DNA of 64,000 nt from Tetradesmus obliquus (lineage: Eukaryota; Chlorophyta; Chlorophyceae; Sphaeropleales; Scenedesmaceae). How positions within the stretch are numbered: the first letter of the stretch is position 1; each line of letters begins with the position of its first letter. Of this stretch, positions 43,864 to 54,474 are shown in pieces. The DNA lies in NCBI GenBank assembly GCA_030272155.1, contig CP126194.1:3339501-3403500 (forward strand), read 5' to 3'. Under the pieces are notes generated by a model. It had not been told where the DNA came from. It searched no databases and saw nothing but the letters and a program-made list of their open reading frames with translations. The translations under genes and the position numbers were made by a program.

Positions 43864-45334
43864 GGTTGTGGGCTGCTAATTTTCTTGTTTTGGGGTTTCG
43901 GTGAGAATGAGTGCTTGAGGGAATTTGCCGGAGTAACACCCCTGGGCCTGGTGGGTGCAGCAGGTCTTGTGTAGCAGCTGCAGCCAACTGGCTGCAGCCA
44001 CTGCTGAAACATGCGCAGTGCGACACGAGCGCCTGCGCCTGACATGTGCTGTCGCAGTGCGTGACAGTGCAGATCTGACTTGCATTATTGTACGTCCAGT
44101 AACCTTAGGTTGTAGGCTGGCTGTTTGGTCCTTTGGTTGGTGGCTAGATGACGGCAGCATGTTGCCATCAACTCAGGTTCATGGAGCACGAGCCTAACAC
44201 GTGCAACCTCAGGCTCTGCGCAACATCTGGTCAGCAGCTATGTGCAGGCTGCACTGTGCAAATTCAGTCACGCAGCACGAAGCAGAGCGAGTAAAGCAAA
44301 GTAAACAGTGTTACCTCAAGAACAGAACCAATCTAGCACTGTCCCAGGCTCTACAAAACAAACAAGGAGCTGACTGCAGTTCCTACAATCAAATGGCAGC
44401 AGCAGGTGTGCATGCCTCAGTCATACAGCCCCTGCAAAGCTACCAGGTGCTACTTCCTGGCTATCAAGTGATCAAGGAAGCAGGCAAGCACACCAGCGAG
44501 GTTGCAGTAAAGAAACCAAACGACAGGCTCATCACAAGGCATGCATTACAGTTCGCTCACTCCCACCCAGCACTGTTGAGCTGCTGCAGCAGGCCTGCTG
44601 CGCCACACAACAGTGCCAGTCAATCACAGCTCACTATTAGTAGTGGCGATGTGGCAAGCCTTGTCTTCTATGCTGCCTGCTGCTGCAGTGCAGCATCTTG
44701 GCACTGACAGGCAACAACTTGCAACCAGGCGAGGAGCGCAACACACAGCCAAACACCCACAGACACACGCTAGTCACTCCATCGCAGCTAGCTGTCGTGC
44801 AGTGGCTGCTGATGAGTAGCAGCACACGCACGCCACACACTCGCACAGACAGGCATGTGTGCAGCAGCTGCGACACGGCTTGTAGCGCACACCCAGCTGG
44901 CAGGATGTACAGCAGCCCCTCCGGCAGGTACACAATGTGCAAAGATCACACCTGCATGGAATAGATGCAGCATGCAGCTGCGTGCCAGCATGCATTCCAG
45001 GCAGCAACATATGCACACACAACAACTGCTGCTCCAAGTTGTGTTGTGTCCGTGCCATGCACGCGTGGATCACAGCTTTGTGTTTCCGCTTCAGCAGATG
45101 AGTTGCACACATATGAATGTGTGTATATGTTGGGATAAGGTTCTGGCTCGAGTGCTGCAACTACACAACCACACGGGATTCAGCACAAGCGATGCACGCT
45201 GGCCGCTGCATGTGTGTTGTAACAAGCTATGACATGTTATGTCAGCACGTGCATGCGTCACACGCCCGCAGCGACGGCTGACGAGTCACGCACCGCCATG
45301 CGAATGCAGCTCAATCGGCTGGCTCAAGTTGCTG

Positions 45335-45534
45335 CACGTGACGACTGCGCACTGCACGTGACGACTGCGCACTGCACGTGACGACTGCGCACTGCACGTG
45401 ACGACTGCGCACTGCACGTGACGACTGCGCACTGCACGTGACGACTGCGCACTGCACGTGACGACTGCGCACTGCACGTGACGACTGCGCACTGCACGTG
45501 ACGACTGCGCACTGCACGTGACGACTGCGCACTG
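45335..45534. repeat. Perfect 20-base minisatellite, 10 copies, each with a CACGTG palindrome
   Basis: CACGTGACGACTGCGCACTG is repeated 10 times head to tail without a mismatch that I can see. Each unit carries a G-box/E-box core CACGTG, a TGACG bZIP-type half site and TGCGCA. Because 20 is not a multiple of three, the repeat cycles through frames and produces spurious open frames on the minus strand. Confidence 0.95.
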
Positions 45535-46034
45535 CAAGACGCTTCAACAGCCAGCGAGCGTAGGTGATCACGCCACACAGCCAACCCTGCAGGATCACAA
45601 TCAACACCCCGACTCTGACACATCACAGAAAGCAAGCTAGCAGACGATGCTGCTCCAAGCAAACGCACACTGGTGCATACAACCTCAAAAACTGCCTGGC
45701 AATGAAATCACAAAGGCACGCTATGGAACGGAGCACCCTATGTACAGACTCGACCCTGCATGCCCAAAGCCCTATGGAACGCTGCCTAGCTCTACACTGC
45801 ATTGCTGTTGCACAGTACACACAGCACGATTGCTTGCTGCTGTGCACAATGGGCGGGTGGAATCACACTGAAGCAGGGCATTCTCAGACACCCACCCATG
45901 TGACGGAGCACACGCACATACCAGGCTGTCTGCAGCATTGCGGCGGTGCCACCTGCAGCCACAAATCAGCCGGGAGGTGCTACACGACGCCACAGTTGTG
46001 CTGCAGCACCTCCTGCACAGACCACCAACTCCAA

Positions 46035-46061
<27 letters not shown>
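46035..46061. repeat. (CA)n microsatellite
   Basis: About 13 CA dinucleotides in the gene-free interval. Confidence 0.9.
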
Positions 46062-46065
<4 letters not shown>

Positions 46066-46901
46066 GGAGGGCGCACCATGGCACCCAGCGCCATGCCTGT
46101 ATGCAGCACCACACCCCATCCCCACCATCTAGCCGACAGCAGCAGCTGGTTGCTGGTCTTGAAGCAGCTAGTGTACACGGCTGTTGTAGTGCACTTGATT
46201 AGGCGGTATCACGATGATCAAGCCAGCATGACGCCCAATGCAGACATGCGGCTTGAAACGGCAAGACACAGTCTTCAGGCCCACCAGCAGCACATCACAG
46301 CGCTCCACCACGCACACTACCAGGCTTCACAGCACGCCACTTTAGATGCCAGCAGGTTCAAGTCCAAGTAGCATTTGGCAAAGCCAGGTGCCACCAAGCG
46401 TCATCAGAGCTCATAAATAGGCTGTGGTCACGGGGTAGTCAGGTTTGCAGAAGCAAAAACTGCTGCTGGCCCCTGCAAGCCTCAGGGCTTGCAGGCAGGC
46501 GTCCTTGCAGCGGTGTCAGCAAAGGTTAGGTGGTCACACGAGTTCAATGATAGCCGTCCTCAGATAAATAGGGCGCAGCCTGCATGTGCATGTGCACACA
46601 AGGACCGCGCCCGAAGTGACCACGCTGCAGCCGTGGTGTGTGCACAGCTGCAGCACCTGCTGACATTGCTGTTGCTGGCGTACGCTGCTGCTGGTGCCCA
46701 GTGCTGCTGCAAAGCTGCAAAAGGCACCCAGCAAGCATGTGCACGCACCCACACCACAGAGCAGCACAGTGGCCATACAACGACGATGCTGCTGCTCACA
46801 CAGCAGCACACCTACACTATTCCAAGTCGATGCAACAGACGCAGCACAGCTGGATCTACCTTGCTAGCCAACCGACCTAGTCAACGCCTGCTGCTACCCG
46901 G

Positions 46902-47054
46902 TTACAGCGTGGGCTTGTGCCAGCTGCCAACAGCCGTGGTGTCCAGCGGTGCAAAATGTGTGCATCGCTCAAACAGCGCGTCTGTGCCGATCCTGCTGGT
47001 GTCCACAAACACATCAGCCAGCCGCGCATGGCCCAGCAGCACGCGGTACTCCCT

Positions 47055-47108
<54 letters not shown>

Positions 47109-50100
47109 AGTACGCAGACTTGTCAGGCCTCACTCACAGCAAGCATGCTTCCAGTGCAGCATGGCTGCAACCACAACTCAGCCTCAGCCACCCCAAGGGC
47201 GGTGAAACGCAGCTGCTACCATAGCAGCGTCAATCCATGCAGCAGCAGTTGCAAACTGCTACCTGTCAGCCTCGGGCACATCAACACATTTTCCAGCAGC
47301 TGCAAAACCTCGCTGCCGCGCCTCACCGCAGGTACACGCTAAAGGTGCTGCTGCCCAGGCCCACAAAGTTGTCGCTGTTCGCCAGCACCAAAAAGTCCAC
47401 CAGCGCTTCCTGCTCCGGGTTGAGGCTGTTCAGCATGCCCGCTGGCAGGTACATCTCCTTGTACTGCACACTCCTGCGGGGCGCAGCAGGCACAGCAGCA
47501 GCAGCAGTGCAGTTCAGCACCAGCGCAGCAACTAGGCAGTATAACGCAGAGTGTACCTCCAGAAGGGTAAGCACCTCACCACTCTAGGAGGGTGATGCTG
47601 CATCTGAATTTCTCAACAAGGTGTAAAAAGATGCTGCAGCATTCCCAGCAATGGTCAACAGCCACAACGCATCACTCCCAGCACCCCTCCCAGCAGCAGC
47701 AGCAGCAGCACCAGCCCAGGTGCTCCCCGCCCACCTGGAGTGCGGCTCCAGGAAGGTGAGCATGTCCTTCATCTCCTGCGACGCGTTGTAGGAGAGCAGC
47801 CCGCTGGCGATGTACAGGTCCTTGCGCTTGTTGAAGCCCGCGGCGGCGAAGGAGCGCGCGTACTCCGCGAGGTACTTCTTGAAGCCGCCCAGGATGCGCG
47901 CCCAATCCACCGCGTCCTTCTCCAGCCTGCAAGGAATGAGTTTGCAAGCAGGTTTGCAGGAGGGGTTGCAGGAGCGCTTTTGGTTTGAGCCGAGACTGTC
48001 TGCACACAAATTGCATACTTCACAAGCGGCTTGTAGAATGCCAAGGCCCAAGCACCACAGCGTTGCTGCCAGCTACACATCTAGCTTCGACCGAAGCCGA
48101 ATTTGCACCTGCCAGAGCAGTGGCCACAGCTGCGACGCCTCCACCACAGCACCTGCTGTCGAGATGCACCTGAAAGCCTCACGTCCTGCAGCCGCCTCAC
48201 CTGAGGTGTGCGCCGTTGTAGCGAGCAATGCCTGCGCCGCGCATGCCGTTGATGATCGTGCGCGCCATCTGCACGATCGTGCGGTTGAACTTCAGCGCCG
48301 TGGCTGCCTCCTGCGCTGCCTCCATGCACGTCAGCGTCATGATGCTCAGAAACGGGCACGGCAGGTCCAGCACGACTGTCGTGTTGGGCGGGTGGCCTGC
48401 TGCCACCAGCTGCTTGTGCTTTGCGAGGATCTTCTCTGCTGCGCGGTCCCAGATGTACCAGATGTGCATCGACTGCAGGTACGTGTCACCCAGGCGCACG
48501 ATCTGGTCCTTGTGCACGTCTGGCATGTTGTAGCGCGGGAATGCATCCTGCGGGTGCATGCAGTCCGGGAAGGACTCGTAGGGTGCTGTGCGCAGCACCT
48601 TGATGCCTGCAGCAGCAGCAGCAGCAGGAGCAGGAGCACAGGACGACAATAGCAGAAGTAAGGTCCTGTGCAGTGTGGTGTGCGATGAATAAACTTTAGC
48701 TGATGAATGTAAGTTGCACTGCCACATTCTGCCGCACACAGCATATCAGGTGTGCTAGGTCATCAGAATGGTTGCGCTCTGCTTTGGCCGCTGCAGCTTG
48801 TTCACGGCTGCTGCTGCTGCTGCATGTACACATGCGTGGGTGATTGGCAGCTGCAGCAAAGTGCAGCTGCTCTGGCCCAGATGCTGCCTACTGCTGTTGC
48901 GCAGGAAGGCAAGCACACATCACATTGTGCTTGCATGTTCTGGCTGCCTGCTTGCAGAACATGCTTATGCAGAAATGCGTGCAGCAGTATCCTTGCACAA
49001 TGTGTGTGTGAGCAGCTGCACACACCAATGCCTGTGCTGCCGAGCATCCTGCCTGCAGCACTGCTGCTGCTACTCCGCTGCTGCTGATGGGCACACTCAA
49101 ATGCTGCATCCACCCCTACTCCAGCATGCTATGCAGAGTGTCTGCACAGCTGCCACTCCTGCTGCCAGCCACACAGGCACGCTGCAACCCTGCACCCCTG
49201 CGCACCTTTCTGCGCGTAGTGCGCCTGTATGGCGTCCACGTCCAGCAGCGCGCCAGTGTCAGCAGGCGTCCACTTCACCTCATTCTTCTTCAAGTCCATG
49301 CTGAAATACTTGCTGAAGCTCTCGCGATACACGCTCGGCGGCAGCATCACATCAGCGCCCAGATAGTCAGCCAGCACCAGCGCGTTGAGGTGCGCATACA
49401 TCTGGTTGAACAGGCCCTGGCACGCCGTGTAGCGCAGCAAGATAGGAATCTTGGCAAAGGAACGGTGCTCCTTGTGCCCCTTCTGCGTGTAATGCCATGC
49501 TGCTGCCTGCTTCGTGCGGATGTTGCCTGACCGCAGGTCAGGATACCGCAGCAGGTACGACTTCCAGTTGAAGTCAGCCGGCTCAGGTATGCTGTCCGCT
49601 GCTGCTGCTGCTCCGCCCGGCCCGGGGCCGCTGCCGCCGCTGCTACTGCTGCTGTGTTGGCCCGACGCAACGCCGGGAGGCTGCGCTATACTGCCTGCAG
49701 CTCCTGGCTGCTGCTGCTTCAGTGGCACCAGCTGCGAGGCTGGTACCGGCTGCCGTGTGCTATCCCATGCCCTGCCTGCTATGCCTGCAGGTTTTCATAA
49801 TACAGAAGCAGGCAATAGCAGCAGCACAATAGAGCAGCAGCAGCAGTGGCAGCAGCAGCAACAGCATAGTTTGACGAGTTGAGCCAAACGTTCAGCACAT
49901 TGGCCACTGATAACAACTGCAACATATGTTTCATCATACTTTTGCAATCATCGGTATGCTTCGCCGCCCACCAACGCCATCAACGCACTGCTAGCGAGTG
50001 ACCAGGCAGCGCAACCCCCAGTTCAGCAGAACGCGACACGGCAGCCTCGAAACTGGTCTTTGAATATTGGGTAATGACCATGAGAGATGCTGCAGCAGCT

Positions 50101-50552
50101 TGACACTAGCAACGCATTGCTCGCTCAACTGTCCAGTGCCATCTATCACTGCAAATGGTCAAACGCGCCCGTCATGCAGCTGTAACCTGTAAAACCAGAC
50201 AATGAATACATAATAATGTTTTATTTCACTCACCACCGCTACCGGCTGTGTATAGGCTGCGTCGTGAGACAGAATCGCCTGGCTTCACCAGCACCGTCAG
50301 TCTAGAGCCTGTGGAGCGCTCGAGTTGGCTCTGTGGACTCAAGCTGAGAAGCCATGCTGTCATACAGCATCCAGATGCGAAGACTATGAGGTAGAAGCTG
50401 ATAATTTTGATCCTAGCATAAGAAGGACTGCTGCTTGGCGCGCCATAGGCGGAGTAGCTCCCAGGTCTGCGTAAATTTACTGATGAGCTTCTCCGTATTT
50501 TCATACTCTGGTGGAGCTGAGGTTGGCTGCTGGAGCGAGGCAAGAGGCCCAT
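46902..50552 (-). CDS. O-fucosyltransferase-like (GDP-fucose) type II membrane enzyme
   Basis: Six exons on the minus strand: 50552-50234, 49784-49206, 48606-48201, 47926-47735, 47473-47327, 47052-46902; about 597 aa. Residues about 49-71 (KIISFYLIVFASGCCMTAWL) are an uncleaved membrane anchor after a basic cytosolic tail, the Golgi type II topology. A Gly/Ser/Pro/Gln-rich stem follows. The catalytic region has YTACQGLFNQMYAHLNALVL, then GADVMLPPS, then ARYNGAHLRLEKDAVDWAR (the family HxRxE/D block), DLYIASGLLSYN, SVQYKEMYLPAG, and the C-terminal ALVDFLVLANSDNFVG then STFSVYLREYRVLLGH. These match the PF10250-type O-FucT fold. Before it is WKSYLLRYPDLRSGN...AAAWHYTQKGHKEHR, a small module seen beside many glycosyltransferases. 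Sugar donor and acceptor are inferred from family only. Confidence 0.82.
47053..47107 (-). repeat. (CTG)17-18 run forming the 3' splice site of the last fucosyltransferase intron
   Basis: On the minus strand the intron ends in an unbroken CTG run running directly into CTGCAG|GGAGTACCG. There is no other pyrimidine-rich tract before the acceptor. Confidence 0.9.
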
Positions 50553-51339
50553 GTTTGCCTCAGTGCAGGCTCTTCACTCTAGCGAGACAGCCTCAGAGCA
50601 TCGTAACGATCCATGCTGTTCAGTTTGGAGTGAAGGAGACAGTGAAGCTCGTGAACCTGATCAAGGGACACCCTGTGTGCGTGACAGTCACTGGACATGT
50701 CAGTATGTGTCACACATAATGTGTGCCACCGGGCAGGCTTTGATAAAGCCTGTCGGAGCCTCCAAATCATTTTGAAAGATTACCTGCGCTTTGTTTTGCT
50801 CAGCTAAGCAACCCCAGTGCACTTGAGGATTTTTACCCGCCCATCAGCCCGCCAAGCAGCAAATAGGCAACCGCTCGGGCCATGCCGGCAGCGATGCTTA
50901 AAACCGTATGCCAGCCAACCCCAAAACATCATACGAGCATGCTGTCTCGCCTGTTGCCCCAGTGGCTAGCTGTGCGGAGAGCAGCTGCACATGCTGACAT
51001 TCCAACTTGAAGGCAACCTTCCACCCCAAGCACGACCACACGCCTCAGCTACAAAAGAGCACACCTGAAACACTCAACACACCTCAATAACTTGCAAATA
51101 ACTTGCAGTACTCCAGCTGTACTGATATGCGTGCCATTCACTGCTGCCAGCAGCCGCACGTGTTTGCACACGTCGCGGCTGCCATCACACGTGCCAAGGA
51201 AAGCTATTGACAGATGTCACGCTGACCTACAATCGATCTCTGCCAGCAGCAGAGCGGTCCACCGACACCAGCTGGAGACAGACTTCCCACGCGCAGCGCC
51301 ATACTTGAGCAGATGCATCACAGCCGCAGCCTACTGTTG
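50553..51339. other. Intergenic: fucosyltransferase promoter and SET-gene 3' UTR
   Basis: 787 bases between two minus-strand genes. No further gene, TGTAA signal or repeat stands out. Confidence 0.4.
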
Positions 51340-52541
51340 CTACTGCTTCTTGTGCCACCTCCCCTTCTTCTGCTGCTTCCACTGCTGCTTCTTGGGCGTC
51401 TGCCTCGCCTTCTTCTGCTGCTGCTGCTCCTCCTGCTGCCTCGCCCGCTTCCTTGCCCTTTTCTGCTGCTGCTTCAGCCTCTTCATCTCGCGCTGCTCCT
51501 GCTGTTGCGGCTCCTCTTCCTCCTGCTGCTGCATCTCCTGCAGCTGCTGCAGCAGCTCCTGCTGCTGCTTCACCACCAGCGCCCTCAGGAACACCAGCGC
51601 GCGACTCCAAGTTGCCTGCAGCTGCTGCCAGCGCTGCAGCTGCTCAGGCGTTGCAGCATCGCCAGCAGCAGTGAGAGAAGCTACCCGCACAGCTGCTTCG
51701 TCTGCTTCTGCTTGCACACAACAATGCTGGCTGAGCAACTTCAGTGCGGCAGCTTTGCTACTGATAGGGTCGTCTTCTGACACATCTAGCTGCTGCATCA
51801 GCTCCTCTAACGCATGCTGCTGCTGCTCAACCTGCAGCAGCAATTTCCCCTGCTCACCCCACAGCTTGGAACGCTCACGGGTCAAGCAGTTGTGCTGAAG
51901 CTGGAGGTCAGCCTGCTGCTGCAGCAGCTGCTCCTGCAGAGCCTCTGACTGCTTGCTGACAGCCTGCTGCAGTAGCGCCAGCGCTGCCTGCCAGCTCTGC
52001 TGCAGCTGCTGCCACTTGTGCAGCAGCTCCGCAGCTGTTTTGAGTTTGAGCTGCAGGTCCTTTGCTGCTGCTGATGCAGCGCAAGCAGCTGCTTGTGCTG
52101 CTGCAGCAGCTGCTGCAGCTTCTGCCTCCTTCAAGCACGCGTGCCCTTGCTTGCCCTGCACGGTAACCTGCACAATCTTGCTGCTCTGACCGGCACTCTC
52201 AGCTGTTGAGCCTTGGCCGTGGGCCTGCTTCTGCTTCTTAAGCTCCTCGTGCTGCTGTTGAAACTGCTCTGCTAGTGCCTGCTGCTGCGCCTGCAGCTGT
52301 CTATGCTGCTGCCTGCTCTGCAGCACCAGCCGCTGGTGTGCAGCTGCGCGTGCTGCCAGCTCAGCCTGCTCCTGCTGCTCGTCCTGCAAAATCTTCTCAG
52401 GCAGGCCTGCATAGCGCTGCTCCCGCTGCTGCTGCAGCTGCTTCAGGCCCTGAAGCTCCTCAGGCTGCATCTGCGCACCCTGCTCCCGCTGCTGCTGCAG
52501 CTGCTTCAGGCCCTGAAGCTCCTCAGGCTGCATGTGCGCAC

Positions 52542-52581
<40 letters not shown>

Positions 52582-53421
52582 GGCTTGCTGCAGCATGAGA
52601 GCACTCCAGTGCAGCTCCTCAGCCTGGACGTCCAGCTGCAGGTTCTGTAGCAGCTGCCGCTGGTCCTTCTGCTGCTTGCGCTGCTGCCAAGCGCGCTCGC
52701 GCTCCTGCCGCTGCTGCTGGCCCCACTGCACGCGCTCTGCAAGCGACATGCCAGCAGGCGCCTGCGGCATGCCCAATGTTCCTGCAGCAACTGCTGCATC
52801 CTCCAGCCTGTTGTCGACATCTTCATCGATGCTTTTAAACACTGCGCTTAGCTGGAACTTGGGACGTGCGCTGCTTCCCTTGCCCTGCTGCTGCTGCTGC
52901 TTGGCGCCAGGTGCTGCAGCAGCTGCTGCTGCTGTGGTCGCTGCTGCTGCAGGCTTTGCCGCTGTTTGCTGAGACCCTTCCTTGTTTTGCTGCTGCAGCT
53001 GCGTGTCAGGAGCAGAGCTGCGGGATTTTGCTGCAGCGCCAGTACCAGCTGCTGCAGCAGCTGATGCTGCTGCAGACCCTGCTGCTGCATATGTTGCTGC
53101 TGTTTGGGGAGACCCTTCCTTGCTTGGCTGCTCCAGCTGCGAGTCAGTGGAAGAGCTGCGCTTCTTTGCGGCAGCCCCAACACCGCCTGGAGCAGGTGCT
53201 GCTGCTGCTGCTGCTGCTGCTGCTGCAGCTGTGGGCCCTGCTGAGGCAGGCGTGACTGCTGTTTGGGGAGGCCCTTCCTTGTGTGCCTGCTGCAGCTGCC
53301 TGTCAGAGAGAGAGCTGTGCCTCTTTGCTGCAGGGCTAACCCCGCCTGCTGCAGCTGCTGCTGCCCGCTTCACGCCTGTGATGGCTGCAGCTGCACCAGC
53401 CTGTTGTGCTGCTGCTCCCTT

Positions 53422-53457
<36 letters not shown>

Positions 53458-54426
53458 AGGTGACGACGACGGCACTGCCATAGGCTGCTTCCTGCTGCGC
53501 TGCTGTGGCTGTTGGGCATTACCCGTGGCAGGCCGCTTGGCAGGCAGCAGCGATGCACTCTGCTTGGCAGCAGCAGCAGCAGCAGCCTTGTTGGGTCTTG
53601 CAGTTGCTGATGAACCTGCAACCCTCTGCGCACCCTTGCCAGCAGCTGTAGCTCTGCCTGATCCTGCAGGCGATCCTGGCTGCGGTACTGCTGCTGGTGC
53701 TGCTGCTGGTGCTGCTGCTGGTGCACTGCCTTGTGCATCAGCCTGCTGCTGACTGCTTGGGTTGCGCCTCGAAGGGCTGGTAGCAGGTGGAGCCACAGCA
53801 GCAGCAGCTGCTGCTGTCTCAGAGCTGGCCCGCCTGCTGGCTGCTGCTGCTGCTTTGGGGCTTGTCTGCTTGCCAGTTGCAGCAGCAGAAGCGCGCCTTG
53901 CATGCATCAGGCTTGCCAGTGCTAGTGACGCCTGTGCTGTGCTTATGCGTGAGCCGTTGACATTGCGCTGCTGCTGCTGCTGCTGCTGTGCTGCTGGCTC
54001 CAGCAGCGGCTGCAGCGGCTGCGCTTGGCCCTGCGGCACAGCCTGCTCCACAGAGCTAGCAGCAAGCTCTTGCTGTTGCGGCTGTTGCTGCTGCGGCGGC
54101 TGCTGGCTCTGTTGCTGTTGTACCCTCGCCTCAGCGCCGCAGGCGTCCACAGCCATGTCATTGCCTGCACCTGCAGCACGCGGTGCTGCTGCATGCACTG
54201 CAGCGGGGAGTTGCGGGTCGTGCTGTCCCTGTGCAGCATCACGACAGTGCAGAACCTGGTGTGGCTGCTGCTGCTGCTGCGACTGCTGCTGCTCCTGCTT
54301 GACCACAGCTGGACGCCCTGTGGCCAGTTCTCGCACTGGCAGCTGCTGCTGCTGCTGCTGCAGGTCCAGCTCCTGCTTCAAGTACACCGGCAGCAGCTGC
54401 TGGCCGCCATGCTGCACTTGCGTGCC

Positions 54427-54474
<48 letters not shown>

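Larger units (their letters stand above)
43552..46901. other. 3.3 kb without a recognisable gene
   Basis: Between the convergent stops of the acyl-CoA synthetase and the fucosyltransferase. It contains a (CAG)15 run (43818-43862), the 10 x 20-base CACGTG array (45335-45534), a (CA)n run (46035-46061), and TGTAA at about 45217 on the + strand. Open frames here (for example 44201-44707) have no ATG and no family resemblance. Confidence 0.5.

Noticed and set aside
44201-44707. 168-codon + strand frame in the gene-free interval
   Set aside because: No ATG start, no family resemblance, no convincing splice partners; composition is like flanking non-coding DNA.
45335-45534. CRISPR-like array
   Set aside because: Units are identical head-to-tail with no spacers, in a eukaryotic genome; it is a minisatellite.
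45286-45668. Minus-strand frames full of SRHVQCAVVTCSAQSSRAV
   Set aside because: Translation of the 20-base minisatellite, which is stop-free on this strand in all frames. Not a gene.
45564-46202. 212-codon + strand frame rich in His/Thr/Cys
   Set aside because: Covers the CA microsatellite and low-complexity sequence; no start context, splice partners or homology.
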